Part shown: positions 52,405 to 61,055 of the stretch, piece after piece
Layout of the letters: each line of letters begins with the position of its first letter
Position numbering within the stretch: the first letter of the stretch is position 1
NCBI GenBank assembly: GCA_013816845.1
Contig: JACDDU010000002.1
Span: 310,001-374,000 of the forward strand
Reading direction: 5' to 3'
DNA: 64,000 bases
Origin: Gammaproteobacteria bacterium
Lineage (GTDB): Bacteria; Pseudomonadota; Gammaproteobacteria; DSM-16500
Translations under genes and position numbers: made by a program
The notes under the pieces: model-generated
What the model was told of the DNA's origin: nothing
The model's database searches: none
The model's input: only the letters and a program-made list of their open reading frames with translations

Positions 52405-53775
52405 ATGTTTCCTAGAGAGTCCCTAATAAAGAATATGGGTTGGATCAAAATTGGCGATTTTACTCAATTGAGCCAGGGCCCTTTAAAGAGAATGGTCACC
52501 TATCGCGCTACGGATGTTAGTAAGGTGCAGGAAATTTCTCTTATAAGTCATGCCGATCATGATGTAGCCATTCTCATTAAATCAATCCCCCCTTATCAAC
52601 CGGAATTAATTGAAATTTATAAAAAACGTCAATTTCCAACATCTTTTATCAACTCAGAATTATATAAATTAAGTTTACCCAACGTTGGTTTTTTAAATCG
52701 TTTTTTAGAGGCCCTCTTAGAAATTTTTCCAAATGTTAAACATATTATGGAAGAAATTGTTACAACGTTTGAACCTTTTTCAAAAGAAGTGTCTTCAGAC
52801 TCAGGGTGGGTAAAATCCGGTAACTTCGATGAATTATGTAAAGTTGGTGATTCTGAAAGAAATGTTCAATACAAAAGTTGCAATCCACAAAAAATTAGTG
52901 AAATCGGCTTGCGTGGATATCGCAATAATACTTTAGCGCTATGTATGACGATAACAGAGCTACATATTCAGCCTGTCATTAATACGTTAGTGGCAGAGGG
53001 TTTCATACCATCTGATTTGAAGAAAACTTATGATGATAGTCTTCGTTTGTTTATTCCAAACACTGAGTTTTTTGTTTTATTTTTAGAGAAACTCATAGCA
53101 CTCGATGTCTCTTTGGCACCCATCGCTGAAGAACTCATTCGCAACGTTAAAAAATATTCTCAAGAAGAGCCAACTATACCTGGGTGGAGCAAAGTAGACT
53201 CAATAAAAATTCCCTTTGCAAATGCATCAGTTAACCGTAGCGAATCCTATGTTAATCTTCTTACCGATCCTGCTATAACTAAGTTTACCTTGCATTGTAG
53301 TTTTGATGATAATAGCTCATTAACTATCCGAACAACTGCATCTTATTTTGAACCTTTACTGACCTTGTTGAAGGAAAAGGGATTTAATAAATTTCAGCAA
53401 GGCATTAATTCTGTAACTTTACCCTTACGGAATGTAGCAGCGTTACAAATGCTTTTTGATCTGCTGGATCAAGAAATTGATCCATCTGTTAAAAATGTAA
53501 AAGCTTTTATCTTGGACAGCTATAAACACATTAATGATTTCACACCCCAAAAAAATAAAGACTTTGAGGCAATATCTTCTCATCAAGCATCATTCTTTAA
53601 TAACTTTATGAGTGAGCTAAAAAAACCTTCTACTCGTCAAGCACTTAAAGACATCAGAGTTTTGTCTCAATCGGTACTTGTTTCTATGCACGGTAAAGCA
53701 CCTGAGGATGAAAAATTTATTTCAGATGAAGAAATGGCGAGAAGTGCTTTCGGAACAGGATCCACAAGAAAGTAG
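52405..53775 (+). CDS. Protein with three tandem ~120-residue repeats, function unknown
   Basis: A 456-residue soluble protein; AGAGG precedes the start. It consists of three diverged copies of one domain, each starting with a Gly-Trp-x-Lys: GWIKIGDFTQLSQGPLKRMV (about 12), GWVKSGNFDELCKVGDSERN (about 138), GWSKVDSIKIPFANASVN (about 260). Each copy continues with a YRATDVSKVQEISL-like strand/helix, an L..KGF/EGF turn, a LPNVGFLNRFLEALLEIFP-like amphipathic segment (IPNTEFFVLFLEKLIALD, LPLRNVAALQMLFDLLDQEI in the other two) and a helix. No known domain fits. The C-terminal 80 residues are a polar helical tail. It may be a host-interaction or binding protein. Confidence 0.7.
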   Translation: MFPRESLIKNMGWIKIGDFTQLSQGPLKRMVTYRATDVSKVQEISLISHADHDVAILIKSIPPYQPELIEIYKKRQFPTSFINSELYKLSLPNVGFLNRFLEALLEIFPNVKHIMEEIVTTFEPFSKEVSSDSGWVKSGNFDELCKVGDSERNVQYKSCNPQKISEIGLRGYRNNTLALCMTITELHIQPVINTLVAEGFIPSDLKKTYDDSLRLFIPNTEFFVLFLEKLIALDVSLAPIAEELIRNVKKYSQEEPTIPGWSKVDSIKIPFANASVNRSESYVNLLTDPAITKFTLHCSFDDNSSLTIRTTASYFEPLLTLLKEKGFNKFQQGINSVTLPLRNVAALQMLFDLLDQEIDPSVKNVKAFILDSYKHINDFTPQKNKDFEAISSHQASFFNNFMSELKKPSTRQALKDIRVLSQSVLVSMHGKAPEDEKFISDEEMARSAFGTGSTRK

Positions 53776-53788
53776 ATTGGTATAGACA

Positions 53789-53817
53789 TTTACCCCGCTT
53801 ACCTAAGGTGGGGTAAA
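53789..53817 (+). terminator. Hairpin terminator
   Basis: TTTACCCC (53789-53796) pairs with GGGGTAAA (53810-53817) around a 13-base loop, 14 bases after the stop of the repeat protein. Confidence 0.6.
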
Positions 53818-53931
53818 GTTGAAATCATTTAAAGAAAAATTGACAAGCGTTTATTTGTTCGTAACATAAGCGGTTAAATCTAGTATAATGACTGCGTTCA
53901 ACATCAAAAAACTAGTTAAAAGGAATTATAA

Positions 53932-54159
53932 ATGAAAAAAAGTTTGTATTTTTTTATTCCCCTGCTGTTTAGTATTTCATTGGCCGGTTGTTATTCACCC
54001 ATATTCCCTTCCATTCCTGTTTCACCGCAGCACAACCAACAATGTTATTGCTGTAAAAAGCATTGTCCAAATTCCCATACTGCAAAAGTGCATAAGACAT
54101 GCAATGTGAGTAAGAGTGGAGCGCCTTGCTGTCAAGTAAAGGGATGCTGTAATAAATAA
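53932..54159 (+). CDS. Cysteine-rich small lipoprotein
   Basis: A 75-residue lipoprotein with AAGGA before its start. The signal peptide ends in a lipobox, SLAGC (acylated Cys20). The mature part of 56 residues holds nine further Cys residues in clustered pairs (QQCYCCKKHCPN, KTCNVS, APCCQVKGCC) together with His residues, which suggests metal binding (metallothionein-like) or heavy disulphide bonding in the periplasm. No family is recognised. It stands alone between two terminators. Confidence 0.75.
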   Translation: MKKSLYFFIPLLFSISLAGCYSPIFPSIPVSPQHNQQCYCCKKHCPNSHTAKVHKTCNVSKSGAPCCQVKGCCNK

Positions 54160-54166
54160 ATAGCGC

Positions 54167-54192
54167 GAATGCGGAACGCTCGTTTCGCATTC
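54167..54192. terminator. Bidirectional hairpin terminator
   Basis: GAATGCGGAAC (54167-54177) pairs with GTTTCGCATTC (54182-54192), one G-T wobble, around GCTC. It lies between two convergent genes; TTCTAAATAATACTTT follows on the plus strand. Confidence 0.7.
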
Positions 54193-54219
54193 TTCTAAAT
54201 AATACTTTACTAAAAAAAA

Positions 54220-57200
54220 TTAACGAGATTTCTTTGGGATAGCAAGAAGCGTGTTGTCGTTATTGTTCTCTTGGGAAATTTGCTTATCTTGCAAAGAAGA
54301 ATCATGCTCAATTGCTTGTTTGAACGTATCAGCTTCACTTAATAGTACAATTTTATTATTTAAGATTTTTTTAGCTTTTTTAATACAATGCACCAAAGTG
54401 GTATCTTGTTTGGCAAAATTTTTGAATAGGCTAAAATGTATATGGTGGCTAGGGGCTTTTCCATAGAATGTTAAAGACCCAGATAAAAGAGTTTGTAAAG
54501 TATCTAAACCTTTTTGAGGGTTGGGATTGTCTAAAGTAGAATGAATAAGCTTAATAAATTGTTTGCGTGCCTTTCCATCATTTGTCTCATCGTCTTTATA
54601 TTTAGCCGCATAGGAATTAAGTTCAATTTTGAATTCTTTCTCAACTAGCGCTATGGATTCTTGTAGAAGTGCAGGCCACTCTTGCCAAATTGCAGTTTCA
54701 TTATCATAGTTTTGCTTAGTACCAAATTTCTCCTCTACGTAAGAGTCTGTACTGTTTGACAGGGATTGGGTTGAAGTCATACTTTTCGTTTCGTCATATT
54801 CTTTGTTTCTGATTAAAATAACGGGTTGAGCATGTGTATTTTCAGCTGGATTTGTCTCATCTTCTGGGCTATTGATACGAGAAAAGTAAATAGGTTCGAT
54901 TTCGATGGGTTGAGTTTCGTCAGCTTCATTTTTCGTAACCGTAATCAGTATCACTTCCTCATTAGATTTCTCATCGACGGGTTTAGTTTGTTCTACATGA
55001 GGATGCGAGACTTCGGCTTCAGACGGTAAGTGTTTTAATATCTCGGCTTCTAACGTTTTTTTAGCATTTTCCATTAACGTGGAAAGCTTGTTATCGCGCT
55101 GCATCATGACATGATGTTCAATGGATTCAACAGAATCTTTAAGCTGATTAGCTCGCATATAAACAATGCTGCTTGATTCACCTTCGAGGGCTTCAATTTG
55201 GCTGATAACGCGATCTATCTTGCTTAAAATGACTGTCTTTAATTTGGCAGATTGATCTCGTTCAACTGTTTTGCTTTCGGCTAGCTTGTTGTACCAACTA
55301 ACCATCTTGGGAGAATCTTTTTCGCTCGCAACAGCTCTGTCTAATTGAACATTTTTTCTCTTAAGCATAAGGGTTAGTTGTTTTACATCATCATCATTGT
55401 TTGCTTCTTTAAGCTGTTTCTCTAATCCTGTCACTTCATCTTGCATTTGAGTTACAATTTCTTTTCTAACATTCGGAAGATTTAACGCTTCAGTTTTTTT
55501 GCGGTTAATTTCATCGTCATAATTTTGAATTTTTAATTGCAAAGTATCCCACTCGTGTAAAAATTTAGTAAGCTGGTTGCTATGAAGATTAATATTTTTT
55601 TGCACAGTCTTATTGATGATTGGTTCTGCTTTGGCCAAGACAGTATGGGGAGATACCACGTGCTTCGTTAGAATGATGTTATGGTTTACATAAATATTTT
55701 CTTGATGTAATGCTGATCTTATCTTCGCATAAGTTTGGAAAGGGACTGTATTCATACTCACTAGGATGATTTCTTTATGTTTTTCATGATTAAATTGGTT
55801 TATGAAAGCAGTTACTTTGGCTTGATCGATTTCTTGCCTATCATTCAGAAACAGGACGCAATCAATCATTAAAATGTCTTTTGGTTTTTTGGTTATCTCA
55901 TGTTGCTTTAACAATCTTTCATAAAAATTGAGAGCTTGCTCGAAAGTTGGACGAGCTTGCACATCTTCCCAATTCACTAATCGTCTACTTTCATTATTGT
56001 TATCAGAATTTGCAAAAGAATTTCTTTTTGAAAGCCTTGGTGTCATCGGTGTATTAAAGTTTTCAGAATTTGGGTCCGTTGATATCTCCTGGTTTGGAAT
56101 TGGGATTGCTTGAGTGAAGGGAGCGCTCCAGTCTAACAAAAAAAAGTTTTTTAAAATTTCTTTTCTAATTTCACTGTTTTTATCCATATGTTGAATTAAC
56201 GTTAAAAGAACTAATCCCACCGAGTAAATCTCGGTTGCTTCACTGTATTCTATGAAATCCAATTTCTTGGAATCTCTTTTCGGAACTTTTTTTTGCATGG
56301 AACTGTATCTTTGATGTGTTTTTGTTCCCTCTTTGATCCGTTCTAGCAGTCTAAGTCCTGGTATAGAAGCATGTTCTTGTTTCAAACCTGCAATAAGTCT
56401 TGGAATGGTTTGATAGGCTGCTTCAGGCGCTGAGTCGACTAAGTTGATGAATGACGAAAGCTCAATAATGCGAGCATTGACAGATTCCCAGCGAGGCGTT
56501 TCAACAGGAGGGGATGTTTTTTTTAATAATGTAGCCGCCATGATAGGAATGCTATCGGAATTTTTATTTGTATTCTGATTTTGTAATTTGCCGACTTTGT
56601 TATTTAATTTGCGATGGGCTCGGACAAGATCTTTTTCAAGAATAGCTAAATACTTTTTTTGGTATTGTTGATAACTCACTTCATCCACATTTTCTTCAGC
56701 AATATTTTGTTGGAGGGACTCGATTTCTTGGACAAGTGCATCAAACTTATTGGTTAGTGCTGCTGAATATTCGGTTAAATAAGTACTAAGTCTTTTTTGT
56801 AAATCCTGAGCCTCTTTGACTGAAGTTGGTCGGATATTTAAATCATGTTCTAGTTCCATTATCTTTGTTTGATTCATTTCTGGGTTAGTTTTGAGTTCAG
56901 CTAAATAGGAAGTTAAATTAATTTTTTGTTTTCGAATACGTTGACTTTTTAAAGCTTGGGTTGTTTTTTTTAACATTATTTCCATATCATTTTTTTCATC
57001 TTTCAATTCATCCAAATATTTTTTTAAAATACCTATTCTTTCCTGTCCCGCTTCGACTTCATTTTTAGCCAGTTGGTTTGTCAAAAGCTGTAATTCATTG
57101 ATTTCATCAAGTAACGTAATGGAATTTTCTAAAAGTTCTTCAATTAAAGTTAATTTCGCAAACGTATTAATTTCTGGTGCCATCCATCCCGGCGATCCAT

Positions 57201-58101
57201 TGACCTTGTCAAACACAATTCTAGTGTCAGGTGATAATTTAACCGCTTGGCCAAAATCGACAAGATATAAATTTTTTGCCGCTCTATCGTACATAATGTT
57301 ATCGGGTTTGATATCGCGATGAATAATGCCCTGATTATTAATTAAACCATGCATGGATTTAAGCAACGCTACCGAAATTTCTAAAATTTCTTCGTCAGCT
57401 AGCGTAGCTGTTGTTCTCGATTCAGTTTTAACTAAGCTCGATAAAGGATCACCCTGCGCGAGCTCCATGATTAAACAATTTTGATTAACATTTCTTGCTA
57501 CGTGTTTACGGTCCAACCTTGCTTTACCGGCTGCTAATTCTGTTAAAATGGTAAATTCATCATCGTAGGTGATGTTAGATTCACCGACAACAGTATTTAC
57601 CGCATCTTCTTTAGCTTCAAACGTCCCCATATTTTCAGCATCATCATCGTCTGCAATCTCTTTAGTTTCAACCATATTTGATGCAAGCTGGCCGCTTTCA
57701 ATAATTTTAATAGCTACCCATTCATTAGTTTCAAGATCGATTGCAAGTTTAACGCCACCAAAAACACCTTCGCCAATCTTACCTTCGTAAACTGCAAAGC
57801 CTCTTTCCTTCTTATCATTATCTTTCACAAATAGAGGGCTGAAATTAACGGGCATTTCTGGGTTAAGTTTCTTTGCTAAATCCTTTTTAATGACATGTTT
57901 ACTAACTTTGTCTTCTACAAAAGCTTTGCGTTTTTTCGGATAGAGATATTCGTTTTTAATCATTTCAAGTACATCAGGATGATAAACTTGGCCATTCTCA
58001 TTGACGTCTAAAATATCGACAGCGCCAGGAGGAAATTGGGCGACAAAAACATCGTCATTATTATTCTGATTATTATTATTCGGATTGCGTGGATTTGACA
58101 T
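54220..58101 (-). CDS. Large protein kinase with a coiled-coil insertion (effector candidate), 1293 aa
   Basis: A eukaryotic-type Ser/Thr kinase. Residues 100-310 hold the first part: EGKIGEGVFGGVKLAI (glycine loop), WVAIKIIESG (VAIK Lys), LIMELAQGDPLSSL (hinge), IIHRDIKPDNIMYD with His261-Arg262-Asp263, LVDFGQAV with Asp282, and GWMAPEINTF (APE Glu310). The fold then stops: residues 315-610 are a long Lys/Glu/Gln coiled coil, after which the kinase resumes at 618 (EYSEATEIYSVGLVLLTLIQ, the usual DVWSLG helix) and ends with WEDVQARPTFEQALNFYE (RPT helix). Residues 745-830 (ILMIDCVLFLNDRQEID, then EIILVSMNTVPF) look HAD-like but degenerate. More coiled coil and an acidic tail follow. All catalytic residues are present. 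Host delivery is inference. Confidence 0.87.
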   Translation of the reverse strand: MSNPRNPNNNNQNNNDDVFVAQFPPGAVDILDVNENGQVYHPDVLEMIKNEYLYPKKRKAFVEDKVSKHVIKKDLAKKLNPEMPVNFSPLFVKDNDKKERGFAVYEGKIGEGVFGGVKLAIDLETNEWVAIKIIESGQLASNMVETKEIADDDDAENMGTFEAKEDAVNTVVGESNITYDDEFTILTELAAGKARLDRKHVARNVNQNCLIMELAQGDPLSSLVKTESRTTATLADEEILEISVALLKSMHGLINNQGIIHRDIKPDNIMYDRAAKNLYLVDFGQAVKLSPDTRIVFDKVNGSPGWMAPEINTFAKLTLIEELLENSITLLDEINELQLLTNQLAKNEVEAGQERIGILKKYLDELKDEKNDMEIMLKKTTQALKSQRIRKQKINLTSYLAELKTNPEMNQTKIMELEHDLNIRPTSVKEAQDLQKRLSTYLTEYSAALTNKFDALVQEIESLQQNIAEENVDEVSYQQYQKKYLAILEKDLVRAHRKLNNKVGKLQNQNTNKNSDSIPIMAATLLKKTSPPVETPRWESVNARIIELSSFINLVDSAPEAAYQTIPRLIAGLKQEHASIPGLRLLERIKEGTKTHQRYSSMQKKVPKRDSKKLDFIEYSEATEIYSVGLVLLTLIQHMDKNSEIRKEILKNFFLLDWSAPFTQAIPIPNQEISTDPNSENFNTPMTPRLSKRNSFANSDNNNESRRLVNWEDVQARPTFEQALNFYERLLKQHEITKKPKDILMIDCVLFLNDRQEIDQAKVTAFINQFNHEKHKEIILVSMNTVPFQTYAKIRSALHQENIYVNHNIILTKHVVSPHTVLAKAEPIINKTVQKNINLHSNQLTKFLHEWDTLQLKIQNYDDEINRKKTEALNLPNVRKEIVTQMQDEVTGLEKQLKEANNDDDVKQLTLMLKRKNVQLDRAVASEKDSPKMVSWYNKLAESKTVERDQSAKLKTVILSKIDRVISQIEALEGESSSIVYMRANQLKDSVESIEHHVMMQRDNKLSTLMENAKKTLEAEILKHLPSEAEVSHPHVEQTKPVDEKSNEEVILITVTKNEADETQPIEIEPIYFSRINSPEDETNPAENTHAQPVILIRNKEYDETKSMTSTQSLSNSTDSYVEEKFGTKQNYDNETAIWQEWPALLQESIALVEKEFKIELNSYAAKYKDDETNDGKARKQFIKLIHSTLDNPNPQKGLDTLQTLLSGSLTFYGKAPSHHIHFSLFKNFAKQDTTLVHCIKKAKKILNNKIVLLSEADTFKQAIEHDSSLQDKQISQENNNDNTLLAIPKKSR

Positions 58102-58602
58102 AATAGCCCTACCTTATTGTTAGTACTTAAAGTATAGGCGAGATTTTACGAAGATTTAAAAAATCGTGATTTCTAATGAGTTGAATTTAATATGAATTTT
58201 TTTAAAAGTCGGCCTTCAAAATTAAGGAATTATTAAAGAGCCGGGTTTAAGGTTCTTAAGTATTTAAAGCAAGTCGCAGGGAAAACAAGTTAGTTCAAAG
58301 GGAGCAGCCCAAGTAAACTTGACCCTCTCTAATTACTGCAAAATACAATTAGGTTAATAACAAGATTAATTATTTCAATAAAACTTTTGTTTCAACGGGT
58401 CTTGATGATAGGTAAATATCATCATCATTAAAAGTTACCAAATATTCTTATCTAACTTTACCATTATATGAGGGGAATACGAAAAATCCTGTGCTCATTC
58501 AACGATAAACCAAAATGAATGCGGTAAAAGAAGTATAGGATTAGACAAAAAATAATCCAAAAATAATGACCAGCATGTTTTGTTTAGCAGTTCAACTGTA
58601 TA
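58102..58602. other. Gene-free stretch, promoter of the large kinase gene
   Basis: About 500 bases without a convincing open frame on either strand. The start of the minus-strand kinase gene at 58101 has AATAAGGTAGGG just upstream (58107-58118 on the complement). Nothing else is recognised. Confidence 0.35.
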
Positions 58603-58637
58603 ACCTATAGCGCTTCATTATGAAGCGCTATAGGTTT
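58603..58637. terminator. Perfect 17-bp inverted repeat
   Basis: AACCTATAGCGCTTCAT (58603-58619) is repeated as its exact complement at 58621-58637 around one central base. It starts seven bases past the end of the minus-strand gene at 58644 and is probably its terminator. The near absence of a loop means about three bases would open at the tip. Confidence 0.55.
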
Positions 58638-58643
58638 GTAAAT

Positions 58644-59159
58644 CTAGATTGTGCGCGTGCAGATAAAAGATAATGGGGTATGCGGTTTTACTTCACGTCC
58701 TTCTGGACGAAAGCTAGGGCTGTTACAGAAAATAACTTCTATTTCTTTAATTAAACCATCTGTAATGAGAAAGCGCTCAGCAATCCGTGTAGTGCTCGCA
58801 TGGATTTTCGCATAGGGAATAGAAGTATCTAATAAATAAAAAGCAATGGCTTGGTTGCCATCAATAATCCAGCGTACATCTCTGATTTGTTTTATCGTTT
58901 TAATTGCAAAATCTGTATCGATACTCATACGTAGATCGCGAGCATTGGCTGCAGTTTTAACGCCATTTTGCCAGCGTTTAACATCTTCTGCTAAAGGTAC
59001 AAAAGCTGCATCATGAGTGACTAACGCATTGAGATAAGTTTTTCCCACTGCAATCATGCATTGACGTGATGCGTCATGGCAAGGCGTAAGTGCTTGAGCG
59101 GTAGAGTGGGTTAGTATTAAAAAAAGAAAAAGGTAAAAATGTTTAACCATGTTTTTCAT
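58644..59159 (-). CDS. Secreted protein, NTF2-like (DUF8021-type)
   Basis: An exported protein of 171 residues. The ATG at 59159 has GGAG six bases upstream; one at 59171 abuts the MerR stop and lacks support. The signal peptide ends around residue 24 (LILTHSTAQA). The mature part TYLNALVTHDAAFVPLAEDV, KRWQNGVKTAANARDLRMSI, and VRWIIDGNQAIAFYLLD matches the layout of a periplasmic NTF2-like family in which a His-Asp and an Arg lie near the cavity. Three Cys residues in the mature part could pair. It is directly downstream of the MerR gene on the same strand and probably co-transcribed. Confidence 0.8.
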   Translation of the reverse strand: MKNMVKHFYLFLFLILTHSTAQALTPCHDASRQCMIAVGKTYLNALVTHDAAFVPLAEDVKRWQNGVKTAANARDLRMSIDTDFAIKTIKQIRDVRWIIDGNQAIAFYLLDTSIPYAKIHASTTRIAERFLITDGLIKEIEVIFCNSPSFRPEGREVKPHTPLSFICTRTI

Positions 59160-59171
59160 TTTAAGCTCCAT

Positions 59172-59867
59172 TTAATTTAAAGTGTAACTTCTGGATTTTG
59201 AACCATGAGTGGCGACAACGCTATGCCATCCGGCATTTGTGCTGCTGTAAATTTGTTTAAAATTGTCCCCCCGGATAAGATCGATAAGGGTAATATCACA
59301 TGCAAAAGCATTGGTTATGTAAGCCTGTTCTTGATTGGCACGTATGGCAATGTTAATCGGCACGGGGAGTGGATTCAGTGACGGCGTTGTTTTAAACGAT
59401 TGCGTTATGGCTAAAGACGCGATATCGATAATTTGTGCATTTCCACTAATCGTATTTTGCTGATTATCTAAATTTTTTGATTTTAAAATTTGAATAATAT
59501 GCGTTACCGTTTGCCAATCCGATGGCTTATCTACCTCGTGTTGTTGGATTAGATAGTTTATGAAATGCGATACCTTTTCAATGCGTAAAGACTCTTTTGC
59601 TAATGCTTGTGACTGCATTTTTAAAGATTCCAAAACGTTACACTTATTTTCCTCGAGGAAAACTCGAATTTGGGATAATGAAAAGCCTAAGAATTTGAGG
59701 GTTACGATTTGTTGTAACCGCAGTAAATCATCATCGTGATACAGGCGATGACCCGTCTTGGTATGATTGCTCGGTTTTAACAGATTTATTTCATCATAGT
59801 AATGCAACGTTCTCACGCTAACTAAAGTTAATTTGCATAACGCATTAACAGTGTAAGATTTACTCAT
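59172..59867 (-). CDS. MerR-family regulator with a C-terminal YVTN beta-propeller-like segment
   Basis: A 231-residue protein starting at the ATG at 59867, with AGGA upstream (the frame is open to 59888). Residues 3-72 are a MerR HTH and wing: YTVNALCKLTLVSVRTLHYY, DEINLLKPSNHTKTGHRLYH, then LLRLQQIVTLKFLGFSLSQI. Residues 75-130 form the dimerisation helix. From about 140 the text changes to a YVTN-type propeller blade: AQIIDIASLAITQSFKT, PVPINIAIRANQEQAYITN, then DITLIDLIRGDNF. One blade plus a fragment cannot close a propeller, so this may be a fusion or a remnant of another gene fused by deletion. The target may be the secreted NTF2-like gene downstream. Confidence 0.8.
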   Translation of the reverse strand: MSKSYTVNALCKLTLVSVRTLHYYDEINLLKPSNHTKTGHRLYHDDDLLRLQQIVTLKFLGFSLSQIRVFLEENKCNVLESLKMQSQALAKESLRIEKVSHFINYLIQQHEVDKPSDWQTVTHIIQILKSKNLDNQQNTISGNAQIIDIASLAITQSFKTTPSLNPLPVPINIAIRANQEQAYITNAFACDITLIDLIRGDNFKQIYSSTNAGWHSVVATHGSKSRSYTLN

Positions 59868-60045
59868 AGCTTCCTGCTCATTAATCAATCCGCCAGACTA
59901 TACTGCATAACGTTACGTGAGGTGCAAGTATTTTTATTAAAAAATATTTAATTACTTCGATTTTCCTAAATGGTTCTGTGTAACTGGTGTTTAAAGAAGA
60001 GCATCGTATAATACTTCCCTAAATTTAAAGACATGCGGCTTAATT

Positions 60046-61038
60046 ATGGCTAATAATCGAACGATAGATTTACCTCGCAAAAATCAGCAAGAGGATGCGC
60101 AAGACGAAATTATTGTCTCAGTCGATAACGAATTGTTTTTAGCGATTTGCTATGATAAAAAAGCGATTCATACTTATACAGTCGTTGGTATAAGAGATAA
60201 GCGAACAGATCAAAACCACATTTTAAGCTCTACAGGAAAATATCTTAACCGTCAGGTCAGAAAAATCCCTTTTTCACTCCTAGAAGCATTTTTTAGTGTT
60301 ATACCGGGGCGTTTAAAAGAAGATGAAGGCGTGTATGTCGCAAAGGATTATGCAGTCACTTATAAAGCATTTACGATTACTGAACAACTTTATCAAAATT
60401 ACCTTGAACAATTATTTTTAACGACAAGATCAAGCAACCTTGGCGCATTTCACAAAGACTTAGATCATAACGATCCGCAAACGGTGCGTTACGTTTATTC
60501 AAAATTAAATCAAACTCATCCTCAAAATGAGAATCCGCTTAATCAAAGTGCTAGCTATTTAAGTGTGAGTAATACCTGTCGCAATACGGCAAAAGTATTG
60601 CTTGATGTGGGTATCGGCGGGAAGAGTGAAGGACAAGGCGTTTCTTCGTGCTTTTTAACACAACTGCCCTTTAAAACAAAATTTAATCTCGGCAAAATGG
60701 ATAATCCTTTATTTATTTTTCCCATTTCGCCCTGTAAAGAAAAACTCTCTGCTAAGCTATTTAATATCCTCTCCGTCATTTATCAGCAACTCGAAAGTTT
60801 TTCCAAAATATATGAAAGTAACCCCCATGCTTTAGAAGAGTTTGAAAAGTTGAAAGGGTTATACAAGCAGCTTGAAGATAAGCGTAATCAAACCGTTTAT
60901 GAATTGTTTCGGACGATTGACAATTGGGAGTTTAGAAATCAGCAACTTGTCAAGAGTAAACATAAGTTTTCTTTTTTTAGTCCTTCGCCCCTGCAAACGA
61001 TGCTTGCTGAGATTAAGAAAATAGAGTTTAAACTGTAA
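60046..61038 (+). CDS. Hypothetical protein, 330 aa
   Basis: Unknown cytoplasmic-looking protein. The start has no clear Shine-Dalgarno (CTTAATT precedes it). Residues 20-60 are beta-rich (EIIVSVDNELFLAICYDKK), residues 60-150 mixed. A compact, conserved-looking block lies in the middle: SASYLSVSNTCRNTAKVLLD, VGIGGKSEGQGVSSCFLTQL, with one Cys after SNT and another before FLT; the SNTCRNT turn could be a nucleophile site, but no full catalytic set is visible. The C-terminal 100 residues are Lys/Glu-rich helix. It may be a lineage-specific effector. Confidence 0.55.
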   Translation: MANNRTIDLPRKNQQEDAQDEIIVSVDNELFLAICYDKKAIHTYTVVGIRDKRTDQNHILSSTGKYLNRQVRKIPFSLLEAFFSVIPGRLKEDEGVYVAKDYAVTYKAFTITEQLYQNYLEQLFLTTRSSNLGAFHKDLDHNDPQTVRYVYSKLNQTHPQNENPLNQSASYLSVSNTCRNTAKVLLDVGIGGKSEGQGVSSCFLTQLPFKTKFNLGKMDNPLFIFPISPCKEKLSAKLFNILSVIYQQLESFSKIYESNPHALEEFEKLKGLYKQLEDKRNQTVYELFRTIDNWEFRNQQLVKSKHKFSFFSPSPLQTMLAEIKKIEFKL

Positions 61039-61055
61039 TTTCATTCCATGATTTA

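Noticed and set aside
57098-57790. Several plus-strand frames opposite the 1293-residue kinase
   Set aside because: Antisense shadows; the minus strand has intact kinase motifs here.
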